A stretch of DNA of 59,834 nt. It comes from Candidatus Gastranaerophilales bacterium. GTDB lineage: Bacteria; Cyanobacteriota; Vampirovibrionia; Gastranaerophilales; UBA9579. The number at the start of each line of letters is the position of its first letter. Positions within the stretch are counted from its first letter, which is position 1. Location: assembly GCA_028689995.1 (NCBI GenBank), contig JAQVCB010000007.1, positions 1-59,834 of the forward strand, written 5' to 3'. The position numbers and the translations under genes are program-made. Positions 8,522 through 17,156 of the stretch are shown here, one piece after another. Under the pieces are notes generated by a model. The model ran no database searches. It saw only the letters and a program-made list of their open reading frames with translations, and had not been told where the DNA came from.

Positions 8522-8691
8522 ATTTAATTTAATTAAATCAATTTATATTTTCTAAAATATTAATAAATTGTATCTAAATTATATTATTTATAAAATTCTT
8601 TAGATGAGTGCATATATGTAATATGAGCGAATATAAGTTATAGAGCTCTGATATACATTCAATAGTGGCTATTTTTGTAAAAATTAATATC

Positions 8692-11600
8692 TTATTCCAA
8701 ACAATCTAATTCAATTGTAAAAATACTACCTTCGCCAAATTTACTGCTGACTGTAATTATTCCGCCATGGATATTAAGAATGCTTTTAACTATGGATAAT
8801 CCAAGTCCTGTTCCGCCAGTTTCTCTGTTTCTCGATTTATCAACCCTGTAAAATCTTTCAAATATATACGGTAAGTGTTCTTCCTTAATACCGCAGCCTT
8901 GATCATGAAACTCTATTTTTATTTTACTATTTTCTATAAATGCATTAATAGTAATTTTTGTATTGCTTTCACTGTAATTAATAGCATTATTAATAAGGTT
9001 TATCAGAACCTGATTGAACATAAATTCATTCATATTTACATATAATGGACCGTTATAATTTAAAGTTATCGTTATAGATTTTTCCTGTGCTTTTTCCTGA
9101 GAATGTTGAATTACTTCTTCTATGACATATTTTAATTCAGTTTTCTTGAAATCAAATTGTTCTATGTTTGGATTGTTATTCAGATTTGATAGATCTAGAA
9201 GATTTTCAACTATGGCATTGATTCTGTCAGTATTATTTTTAATTACTGGAAGGAATTTAGTTGACATTTCTGACAGTTCCTTGTCTCTGTTAATCAGTGT
9301 TTCAGTATAGCCGCTAATTATTGCTATAGGATTTTTTAATTCATGGGAAACATTTGCTACAAACTGTGCTTGAGTGTATAAATTACTGTCTCTTATAGCA
9401 AGAGATATGTAATCAGCTATTTTTTTGAGCAAATTAATTTCACTATTTGTCCATTTTCTAATATTTTTATCGTAAATAAAAATAGCGCCCCATCTTTTAT
9501 CAGAAATTCTAAGAGGTATTGCCAAAATTGATAATAAATTTTTATCAGTCAAAAATTCTTTATTAGGAAGATTAGAATTTTGAATATCATCAATAATCAG
9601 GTTTGATCCTTTATCGATCAGATGATCAAAAAGAAATTCACGTGTTAAATAATCATAACTTGAATTAAAATCCTGGTCTGTATCAAAATTATAGATTTTA
9701 TATGTCTGAATACTTTTTGTTAAGGGGATAAATTCATCTATAGAAATTCTGGTAACATTAAACAGGTGAGTTAACTTGTTACAAATTAACATTAGAATTT
9801 CATCAATGTTTAAATTGCTTTTAATGGTTGAAATTATTTTTGCCATTGTTTTTTCATTTTTGGCTGTTTGTTTCAAGTGGTTAAATAATTTTGATTGATA
9901 AAGAGCTATTCCGGCCTGATTTGCAAGAGTTCTTAAAAATTCAAGTTCATTACTTCCAATTTTAAATTTTTCCTTCATATAATCAATACAAAAAAAGCCC
10001 ATAATTTCTTGGCCGTACATTATTACAATGTTATAACTTGATTTTATTTGCCACTTTCTGAAAAGTTTCTCAAAATCGCTATTTTCAAGATTATGTCTTT
10101 TTATATATTTATCCAGATCATTGATATTAATTTCGCTCTGTTTTTTTAAAGATTGAGTATATATATTGTATTTTTCTGAACCCCAGTCCACTCCAATTAA
10201 ACTTTCCGTATAATCAACAGATAAATATTCAGAATATTCATCTGTTGGTAAAAAAGCATTCTTTTCAGAATCAAATTCGGAGAAAATAACTCTGTCTGCT
10301 TTAAAATATAAGCCTATCTCATTTACAAAAGTTCTTTTTATTTCATTAATATCAAGAGTACTTCTAATAGTGCTGATAAGTTCTCTCAGTATAAGTTCTC
10401 TATCAGCAAATTCTTTAGTTGTTGAATACAATTCAGCTTGCTTAATTGCTATATATACCTGATCTGCTATTGTTTGAAGGAGAGATATATCGTCTTGCGT
10501 CCAGTGCCTGTAATAATCATGTTCTGATAAACCCATTATTCCCCAGTTATCTTCTCCTTGTCTTATTGGTATACAAAGTAAAGATTTAACACCCAAGTTC
10601 TTATAGGATATTTTAAAGTAATCGGGGGTGTCAGATTTGGATATATTGTCAATATTTATGACCCCATATTCAAAAGTAGTTTTTGCAACATAAGCGCCTG
10701 ACTGTCTGTCGTATTCAATAGCATCTAATCCTTTAAAATTTTTCCTTGCTTTATATTCTCTTCTTGTTATCATTGCAAAATAGTTATTTTTATTTGGATA
10801 TTCAATTATTGTTGCTCTTTGAACATTGAATAATTTTGCAACTTCATCACATATAATTGTTAAAACTTCATTAATATCAAGTGTACTTCTGATTGTTTCA
10901 ATTATTTTTCTGAGTAAAGCTTCTCTTTCAGCTTGTTTTTTGGTTTTTAAATATAATTCAGCCTGTTTAACAGCAATATATATTTGATAGGCAATAGCTT
11001 TTAAAAATTCTATATCTTTCACAGTCCAATTTTTGTAGTCATAAAAAGTTTGTAATCCTATTCCGCCCCATACGTTATTATCTTTTTTTATTTTTACAAA
11101 TAAAATAGATTTAGTTCCCTGATTTAAATAGAATTCTTTAAAGAAAGTAGGGAAAGCAGCTTCCTTTAGGTTATTTATTGCTATGTAATTTTCTTCAATA
11201 CATAGTAGATTACACCAGTATTCCAAAAGTTTATCATCATAATTTAGATTTAGTTTAGTATCATCAATACAAAATCTTGTAAGAAACTCAAATTTTTTGG
11301 ATTTATTATCAGGGATATGAGCCATTGAAACGTATTCTACATTAAAATATTGTGCAATTTCTTTGGAGATATTTTCCAGAGACATATGAATATCAGAATT
11401 ATATATAATTGTTTCAGTAATTTTTCTTAGTAGTTTTTCTCTTTGAACATATTCTTCAATCTGATTTTGTTTAGTAATTATTTCCTGGTAATATTGATAA
11501 ATCAGGTCTGAAGATTCATTTATTGTACTGGTTAAAATTCCGGTTTCATCATTAGAAGTTAAATGTATTTTTTCAGGTAATGATTGAATAATTTTTGTTA

Positions 11601-12510
11601 TAGGATCTGTCAGTTTTGATGAAAGATAATTTTGAATAATAGTATTGCCAATTAAAAAGATTAAAAAGAAATAATTAACATAAATGGGTAAGTTTATTTT
11701 TAAATATATACTACAAAATAGAACAAGGGTCAGATAAGATAAAACAAGAAATATTGACGGATAAATTAACAGTTTTTGTTTAATAGTAAGTATTTTATCT
11801 TTATATAAAATACTTTTTAGTCCGATGAAAATAAAAATTAAACCGATTAAATTAATAAAATGAGTACCATGTCTGTAATAAGAAAAAAAATAGTTAGGAT
11901 TTGAAATATATAGTTGGCTAATACCTAAAAGAAATAGTCCTATAACAAAGCCAGAGAATGGATGTATTTTTTGTTTTAAACGTATATCACTATAAATAAA
12001 AGCAGCTAAAATGTATAAAGCACTATATATGACCCCTATTGAAGAATGTGGAATATGTATTTCAAATAAATCTACATGTGAAAGCAATTTTAATATGGAT
12101 ATAGCCATAAATAATAAAATTAATGATAAAAAGATTATAAGATTGAATCTTTTTGTCAAAGTTTCCTTTATGTAATTAGTTGAAAATATGGCAATTATTA
12201 TTGAACTTGAATATGAAAGATTTTTTAAAAATATATATAAATATTGTAAATTCATGTCATTAAAAGTTAAAAAATGACAAATATCAAAGATTCCGCCAGC
12301 TAAAAAACCGATTGAAATTGCCAGCATACATTTTTCTTTGTTTTTTACAAAGTAAAAACCTGCTTTTAGTGATATTAAAAATGCAAAAACACTTGTAAAT
12401 ATGCCCCAACTAATATTATGTATTTGAGTAAAAGATATATTATGAAAATTTAAGAAATTAAAAATTTCATAATGATATAGAAAAGGAAAATTAGAAAGCA
12501 AATTATTCAT
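8692..12510 (-). CDS. multi-GAF membrane sensor histidine kinase
   Basis: A 1272-residue kinase. Residues 1-300 hold about eight or nine membrane helices with the pattern GFLAGGIFDICHFL, resembling the MASE3 sensor domain. Four GAF domains follow (about 355-520, 530-690, 700-880 and 890-1040), each preceded by a near-identical lead-in such as IRSTLDINEVL. HisKA is at about 1045-1115 with H-box VSHELKNP (His near 1056). HATPase is at about 1155-1270 with N-box INLINNAINYS, G1 DQGCGI, the F-box ERFYRVD and G2 GTGLGLSIV. All catalytic boxes are intact. The start overlaps the response-regulator stop by 8 bases, so the two are one translationally coupled operon. The signal is unknown. Confidence 0.9.
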   Translation of the reverse strand: MNNLLSNFPFLYHYEIFNFLNFHNISFTQIHNISWGIFTSVFAFLISLKAGFYFVKNKEKCMLAISIGFLAGGIFDICHFLTFNDMNLQYLYIFLKNLSYSSSIIIAIFSTNYIKETLTKRFNLIIFLSLILLFMAISILKLLSHVDLFEIHIPHSSIGVIYSALYILAAFIYSDIRLKQKIHPFSGFVIGLFLLGISQLYISNPNYFFSYYRHGTHFINLIGLIFIFIGLKSILYKDKILTIKQKLLIYPSIFLVLSYLTLVLFCSIYLKINLPIYVNYFFLIFLIGNTIIQNYLSSKLTDPITKIIQSLPEKIHLTSNDETGILTSTINESSDLIYQYYQEIITKQNQIEEYVQREKLLRKITETIIYNSDIHMSLENISKEIAQYFNVEYVSMAHIPDNKSKKFEFLTRFCIDDTKLNLNYDDKLLEYWCNLLCIEENYIAINNLKEAAFPTFFKEFYLNQGTKSILFVKIKKDNNVWGGIGLQTFYDYKNWTVKDIEFLKAIAYQIYIAVKQAELYLKTKKQAEREALLRKIIETIRSTLDINEVLTIICDEVAKLFNVQRATIIEYPNKNNYFAMITRREYKARKNFKGLDAIEYDRQSGAYVAKTTFEYGVINIDNISKSDTPDYFKISYKNLGVKSLLCIPIRQGEDNWGIMGLSEHDYYRHWTQDDISLLQTIADQVYIAIKQAELYSTTKEFADRELILRELISTIRSTLDINEIKRTFVNEIGLYFKADRVIFSEFDSEKNAFLPTDEYSEYLSVDYTESLIGVDWGSEKYNIYTQSLKKQSEININDLDKYIKRHNLENSDFEKLFRKWQIKSSYNIVIMYGQEIMGFFCIDYMKEKFKIGSNELEFLRTLANQAGIALYQSKLFNHLKQTAKNEKTMAKIISTIKSNLNIDEILMLICNKLTHLFNVTRISIDEFIPLTKSIQTYKIYNFDTDQDFNSSYDYLTREFLFDHLIDKGSNLIIDDIQNSNLPNKEFLTDKNLLSILAIPLRISDKRWGAIFIYDKNIRKWTNSEINLLKKIADYISLAIRDSNLYTQAQFVANVSHELKNPIAIISGYTETLINRDKELSEMSTKFLPVIKNNTDRINAIVENLLDLSNLNNNPNIEQFDFKKTELKYVIEEVIQHSQEKAQEKSITITLNYNGPLYVNMNEFMFNQVLINLINNAINYSESNTKITINAFIENSKIKIEFHDQGCGIKEEHLPYIFERFYRVDKSRNRETGGTGLGLSIVKSILNIHGGIITVSSKFGEGSIFTIELDCLE

Positions 12511-13195
12511 AATATTCTTTTAATCTGTACCCAACGCCATAAATGGATTCTATTAATCTTCCATAATTACCTAATTTTTTTCTTATTCTTCCGATAAGTA
12601 TATCAATAGATCTATCTCCTGAATAAAAATCTGTTTCTTTAAATGATTCAAATATCTGATCTCTGGTATATACCCGTCCTGTATTTTTTGCCAGAAAATG
12701 AAGTATTTTAAATTCAGTCGCAGTAAAATTTAATAATTTGCCTTTTATTGATATTTCAAACCTGTCCGGGTCAATAAGCATATCTTTGATTTTTAAAATT
12801 AAATTTGATTCAGCAGTTTTTCTTTCTTCTTTTAAAAATATTGATTTAATTTTAGCAAGTAATATTTTTTCGCTGAAGGGTTTTGTTATATAGTCATCAC
12901 AGCCGACTGTCAGACCTGTAAGAATATCAAACTCTTCACTCCTTGAGGAAAGCACTATAATTGGAATATTCCATGTATTTAGGTTGCTTTTAATTATTTT
13001 ACATATTTCAAGACCGCTCATTCCAGGCAACATAAGATCCAGAGTGATTAAATCCGGTTTAATTAATTCAATTTTTTTTAGAGCTTCTTCTCCTGAAGTA
13101 AATTCATGAACCGTATATCCTTCTTCGCTCAAAATAAATCCTAATAAATTAAGGATATCGGGTTCATCATCAACAATAAATATAGTTTTAGACAT
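12503..13195 (-). CDS. OmpR-family response regulator
   Basis: A 230-residue regulator. The receiver domain (residues 1-120) shows the acidic pair VDDEPD, the phospho-acceptor Asp in ITLDLMLPG (near 53), the Ser of VLSSRSE and the Lys of YITKPFSE. The C-terminal winged helix (about 130-228) ends with GRVYTRDQIFESF, DRSIDILIGRIRKKLG and YGVGYRL, all typical of the OmpR/PhoB class. It is transcribed first, with the large kinase gene overlapping its stop, and a good promoter lies upstream. The target genes are unknown. Confidence 0.93.
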   Translation of the reverse strand: MSKTIFIVDDEPDILNLLGFILSEEGYTVHEFTSGEEALKKIELIKPDLITLDLMLPGMSGLEICKIIKSNLNTWNIPIIVLSSRSEEFDILTGLTVGCDDYITKPFSEKILLAKIKSIFLKEERKTAESNLILKIKDMLIDPDRFEISIKGKLLNFTATEFKILHFLAKNTGRVYTRDQIFESFKETDFYSGDRSIDILIGRIRKKLGNYGRLIESIYGVGYRLKEYYE

Positions 13196-13247
13196 ATTTA
13201 ACCTGTTCTGTAAACTTGCAGATATTAAAAATCTATCCCTATTTCTT

Positions 13248-13277
13248 ATAATATATTTGATTATCAGGAAACGTCAA
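13248..13277 (-). promoter_or_regulatory. promoter of the two-component operon
   Basis: On the minus strand TTGACG (13272-13277) and TATTAT (13248-13253) are separated by 18 bases. Each box differs from consensus at one position. The start codon of the response regulator is about 50 bases downstream of the -10 box. Confidence 0.55.
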
Positions 13278-13312
13278 CTATGCAACAACTATTTATACAA
13301 CAATTACAACCG

Positions 13313-14365
13313 TTATATCCAACCTCCACCTATGAGAAATTCATTATTTTTGTTGTAAATCACTGCAACCTGTCCCGGAGTTACTCCGTATTCTATTTCT
13401 TTAAATTTAATCAGAATGGAATCATCTGAAACTGGAATTATGTCAGCAGACTTTGCAGGAGAATTATATCGAATCTTAACCATTCCGCTAAATTCACGAT
13501 TTTTATATTTCGATTGCTGGAAGTTTATTCCTGTAATATTAACTTCTTTGCAGGCCAGATCTTCTTTATAGCCGACATATACTGTATTATTTTTAGCATC
13601 CTTTGAAACTATATATAAAGGTTCACTTGCAGCAATTCCAATACCTTTTCTTTGCCCTATGGTATATTGATAAGATCCGTTATGTTTGCCCAAAATCTTG
13701 CCTGTTTTGATGTGAATTATATTCCCTTCTGTTTCACCAAAAATTTTAGTTAAATATTTCTTAGTTGTATTTGGAGGCTGTATAAAACAAATATCCTGAC
13801 TTTCGGGGCTTTCTGCACAAGGAAGATTATTTGCTTTAGCAATTTTTCTTACTTCAGGCTTTGATAAGTCACTGAGAGGAAATAATGTTGTGGCAAGATC
13901 CTCCTGCGTAAGACTAAAAAGCATATAAAGCTGATCTTTTTTTATATCTCCCGCTCTGGAAAGTTCATAATGTCCTTCTTTATTGACAATTTTTGCATAA
14001 TGGCCAGTAGCATAGAACTTTGTTTTAAGGGTATTTTTTGCATATTCCCTTAATTTTCCCCATTTTATCTTTCTGTTGCAAACAGCACAGGGGTTTGGGG
14101 TCAAGCCATTTTTGTAATCCATTTCAAAATAATTAATTACATATTTATTAAATTCATCTCTCAGATCAACCGTTTCGAGAGGAATATTTAAAACTTCAGC
14201 GACTTTGGCAGCATTTTCTGCGGCAATAATACCTCCATCATGCATTATTCCGTTTACGCCTATTACGTTGTATCCCTGTTGTTTTAAAAGAAATGCTGCA
14301 ATGCTGCTGTCCACTCCGCCGCTCATTGCGACAACAACTGTTCTGTTTTTTATATTACATGGCAT
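13313..14365 (-). CDS. mnmA: tRNA-specific 2-thiouridylase MnmA
   Basis: This 350-residue enzyme puts sulfur on U34 of Glu, Gln and Lys tRNAs. The ATP-binding PP-loop AMSGGVDSSIAA is at residues 13-24. The two catalytic cysteines are in NPCAVCNRKIKWG (about 92-104) and SQDICFI (about 189-195). GNIIHIKTGKILGKHNG and YTIGQRKGIGI complete the family pattern, and the C-terminal beta barrel is present. The length is normal (about 350-370). It overlaps the end of the upstream acidic-repeat gene by 11 bases, so the two genes are probably co-translated. Confidence 0.95.
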   Translation of the reverse strand: MPCNIKNRTVVVAMSGGVDSSIAAFLLKQQGYNVIGVNGIMHDGGIIAAENAAKVAEVLNIPLETVDLRDEFNKYVINYFEMDYKNGLTPNPCAVCNRKIKWGKLREYAKNTLKTKFYATGHYAKIVNKEGHYELSRAGDIKKDQLYMLFSLTQEDLATTLFPLSDLSKPEVRKIAKANNLPCAESPESQDICFIQPPNTTKKYLTKIFGETEGNIIHIKTGKILGKHNGSYQYTIGQRKGIGIAASEPLYIVSKDAKNNTVYVGYKEDLACKEVNITGINFQQSKYKNREFSGMVKIRYNSPAKSADIIPVSDDSILIKFKEIEYGVTPGQVAVIYNKNNEFLIGGGWI

Positions 14366-15503
14366 TGATTAAATAATTTATACCTTCTGAAGTTATTATA
14401 TATTCTGTGACATCGGCCATTCCTGTATAATCAGGCACTACTTCGAGGAAATCATTTTTGACAGCTTCCTGAATTATTGCATGGTTAATAGGTTTTTGAA
14501 TGAATTTGATTACTTTTGAGTTAATTTGCTTTAATGAATATCTGTCAAGAAGATCAATTTCTTTCAGGTAATATGCAGCTACAATAAGGTAATCCAAATG
14601 TGTTTCAGGGTTTTTAAGATCAATAAGTTCCTCAATCGAAGCTGATTCAGAACAGTTATCCTGCTCTATCTGTTCTACCGTACCCTTTACAGAATTGTTT
14701 TGCATCATCTCAGGCAACGATGCAAATTTTTCCTGTAATATTTTATAAAATTTATTATTCCGGGCTTTTTCACTTATATCTAAAGCGGAAATTTCATCTT
14801 TGTTTTTATTAATTACTATTTTCTGTTCGACATCTTTTTCTTCAATAATTTCAGGAAGTTCATCTTCATCATCATCTTCATCAATAACTATTTCCTGTTC
14901 GTCATCTTTTTCTTCAATAATTTCAGGAAGTTCATCTTCCTCGTCATCTTCATCAATAACTATTTCCTGTTCGACATCTTTTTCTTCAATGATTTCAGGA
15001 AGTTCATCTTTATTTTTATCGATGACTATGTCTTGTCTTTCTTCAGATCTTTTGGAAATTTTATCTACAACTTCATTTGGGATTGTATTATGAATTTCTC
15101 CAACGATTCCGTTAATTTCAGGAATTGTTCGATCAAAATTTTCAAAAGATGGTTCTTTTAAACTAGATTTGATCTCTTCTGAATCCTTAATTATGTTCTG
15201 TGTTGCTTTTATTGCAGATTCTACCTGTCTTTCAAGTTCTTCGACAGGATCAATTATTGTTACAGTCGGAGTATTTTCTGTAATTACTTCGATATCTTCT
15301 TCTCTAATTACTTTTTTAGCAAGTTTTTCCGGTTTTGCTTTAGTTGTTTTTAACGGCTGTTTTAGCGCAGGACGTTCTGAAAATGAAATTCCTGCAACTT
15401 CTTCAACCCATTTGTCCATTTGATAGGAGACAAATCTGTGATCTGTTGACTCAAACTCAAGGGACATATCTCCTTTTTTGAAATTGAATATATAATACGG
15501 CAA
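14355..15503 (-). CDS. acidic tandem-repeat protein with possible C-terminal winged helix
   Basis: A 382-residue protein of unknown function. Residues 1-38 form a small module (YIFNFKKGDMSLEFES, then DKWVEE) that also makes up the whole of the 40-residue product encoded just upstream. The middle contains a run of Asp/Glu-rich units of 24 residues (DNA period 72 bases, about 14800-15030; core DELPEIIEEKD and QEIVIDED). The last 100 residues (LDYLIVAAYYLKE, then VTEYIITSEGINYL) look like a compact helical/winged-helix fold. It carries no signal peptide, so it is probably cytoplasmic. Its 3' end overlaps mnmA by 11 bases. I do not recognise the family. Confidence 0.75.
   Translation of the reverse strand: MPYYIFNFKKGDMSLEFESTDHRFVSYQMDKWVEEVAGISFSERPALKQPLKTTKAKPEKLAKKVIREEDIEVITENTPTVTIIDPVEELERQVESAIKATQNIIKDSEEIKSSLKEPSFENFDRTIPEINGIVGEIHNTIPNEVVDKISKRSEERQDIVIDKNKDELPEIIEEKDVEQEIVIDEDDEEDELPEIIEEKDDEQEIVIDEDDDEDELPEIIEEKDVEQKIVINKNKDEISALDISEKARNNKFYKILQEKFASLPEMMQNNSVKGTVEQIEQDNCSESASIEELIDLKNPETHLDYLIVAAYYLKEIDLLDRYSLKQINSKVIKFIQKPINHAIIQEAVKNDFLEVVPDYTGMADVTEYIITSEGINYLINAM
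14800..15030 (-). repeat. 72-bp coding tandem repeat, about three units
   Basis: The sequence CTGTTC recurs at 14823, 14895 and 14967, exactly 72 bases apart, and the flanking bases repeat nearly perfectly. The units are in frame (24 codons) and encode the acidic blocks of the surrounding gene. Units differ by few substitutions, which suggests recent expansion by slippage or unequal exchange. Confidence 0.85.
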
Positions 15504-15549
15504 AATAATATCCTTTCATTGAAATTAAATTAATAAAATTTAATAATGT

Positions 15550-15672
15550 TTATTCGCTTTTTAAAAGAGCATCTCTCCATTTATCAAGCTGTTCTTCAAT
15601 AAATCTGGAATCGTCTGACTTTAACTCAATTTCAATATCACCTTTTTTCATCCTGAATACATATTCACTCAT
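15550..15672 (-). CDS. 40-residue protein paralogous to the N-terminus of its neighbour
   Basis: A small gene of 41 codons with ATG at 15672 and TAA at 15550-15552; AAAAGGGAT precedes the start. The product begins MSEYVFRMKKGDIEIEL and continues with DSRFIEEQLDKWRDALLKSE. It aligns without gaps to the first 38 or so residues of the 382-residue protein encoded 46 bases downstream: KKGD, the Glu-x-Glu/Ser-Asp spacing, RF and DKW are shared. The shared spacing and the good ribosome site make a real gene likely. Function unknown; the module may be a binding or dimerisation unit. Confidence 0.65.
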   Translation of the reverse strand: MSEYVFRMKKGDIEIELKSDDSRFIEEQLDKWRDALLKSE

Positions 15673-15843
15673 ATTTATCCCTTTTACCTTTTCAACACGT
15701 TTATTATAAAATTATAACCAATTATAGAATGAAACGTTTAACTTTAGCCAGTTCTTAACAGAAAGTTATGAAATCGTTTTATAGAGCTATCATGACAATA
15801 TAAGTTATTGTAACATTTATCGATTTATTGAAAGGAAGAATTT

Positions 15844-17151
15844 ATGAAGCTGGAAGAATTAAAAAATAATTACAGGCTTATAGATTTATTTGTTGAACTT
15901 GTTGAGATTCCATCTCCTTCTCTCAAAGAAGAAAAAGTTTCAAAAAAAATCCTTGAAATCTTTAATATTTATGGAATTCAGGCTCAGTATGATTCCTTTA
16001 ATAATATAATTGCAAAAGTTCCTGCTTCATACGGTTTTAAAGAAGTACAACCTCTTTTATTATCAGCACATATGGATGTAGTAGGAGGACTCGATCCTGT
16101 TAATGTCAGGTTATCGCAGAACGGTAAATTCATTGAAACTTATAAAACAAGAACTTTAGGTGCTGACGATAAAGTTGGTGTTGCAGCTATAATTGATCTT
16201 GCTATTAAATTAAATGATTTAAGCTGTCAAATTGAACATGGCCCGATAGAAATTACCTTCACCCGCGATGAAGAAATAGGGATGGCTGGTATTAAAAATC
16301 TTGATACTTCAAAATTACATTCAAAATATGCGGTTATTATTGATGGAGAGATACTTGGCGAGCACGATAATGAAGGTGCAGGATTTACTAATGTATACAT
16401 TAAAGTACATGGTGGAAAGGGCGGACATTCAGGTATAAATATTCAGGATAAAAATAGAATTAATGCAATTAAAATTCTTTCAGAGCTTGATACTTTAATT
16501 CCACAGGGAGTTTATAAAGCTGATGAAAGAGGAGTTGTGACTTCAATAAATGCAGGAGTATCTGTAGGCGGTACTGCCGGCATATCAGTCGCTGGAGCCA
16601 TTAAGGAAGCTTATATGCTGGGTAAAAATAATGGTAAACTTTCAGAAAAATATGAAGAATGCAATATGCTGGATACAATGGTTAAAGAATCGGCTTTGAA
16701 TGTAATAAATACTCAGGCATCTCAGAGTTATTCAATAAGAAGTTCCGATCCTGAGAATGAAAAAGAGCTTTTGAATTACATAAACGAACAAGTTAAAATG
16801 CTAAATGTTAAATATGCCGGTCTTATAAAAATTGATATGGAAGTTAAAACGCATTTAAAACCTTTTGTCAGGAGTAATGACGAGTTTCTTAGTAATGTCA
16901 TTATGAAAGCCGGAGAAGGATATGACTTTGACTGTCAGCCGTCAAGTTTCCATGCCGGGGCAGAAACTCATGTTTTTGCCAATGAAAAAGCAAATGCCAA
17001 GAATCAAGCATTTGTTCCGGTTATAATCGGTTTAGCCAATCTGGAGAATATACATTCTGCTGACGAAAAATTAGACTGGAATAGTTTTTTAACAGGAAGT
17101 AAATGGCTTGAAGACATTGTGACTACTTTTGCACGAGAATCTAAACGGTAA
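15844..17151 (+). CDS. M20-family metallopeptidase, PepT-like
   Basis: A 435-residue di-zinc peptidase of the M20 family, close to the PepT-like branch of aminotripeptidases. Metal-site motifs: LLSAHMDVVGG (His/Asp near 76), RTLGADDKVGVAA (bridging Asp), TRDEEIGMAG (catalytic Glu and metal Glu), IDGEI, and FHAGAETHVF near the C-terminus, where the last His would be. The dimerisation domain contains HGGKGGHSGINI. The length is right for the family (about 370-440). GAAAGGAAGAATTT precedes the ATG. It probably acts in peptide turnover in the cytoplasm. The next gene starts 5 bases after its stop. Confidence 0.87.
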   Translation: MKLEELKNNYRLIDLFVELVEIPSPSLKEEKVSKKILEIFNIYGIQAQYDSFNNIIAKVPASYGFKEVQPLLLSAHMDVVGGLDPVNVRLSQNGKFIETYKTRTLGADDKVGVAAIIDLAIKLNDLSCQIEHGPIEITFTRDEEIGMAGIKNLDTSKLHSKYAVIIDGEILGEHDNEGAGFTNVYIKVHGGKGGHSGINIQDKNRINAIKILSELDTLIPQGVYKADERGVVTSINAGVSVGGTAGISVAGAIKEAYMLGKNNGKLSEKYEECNMLDTMVKESALNVINTQASQSYSIRSSDPENEKELLNYINEQVKMLNVKYAGLIKIDMEVKTHLKPFVRSNDEFLSNVIMKAGEGYDFDCQPSSFHAGAETHVFANEKANAKNQAFVPVIIGLANLENIHSADEKLDWNSFLTGSKWLEDIVTTFARESKR

Positions 17152-17156
17152 TATAT

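Noticed and set aside
14800-15030. Regular 72-base repeats considered as a CRISPR array
   Set aside because: Repeats are adjacent without unique spacers, are in frame and encode protein. No cas genes are near; the Cas4-like nuclease at 27629 belongs with a helicase.
14800-15093. Serine-rich open frame of 97 codons on the plus strand
   Set aside because: It is the mirror of the acidic tandem repeat of the minus-strand gene: GAT/GAA repeats read backwards give Ser-rich strings. No ribosome site.
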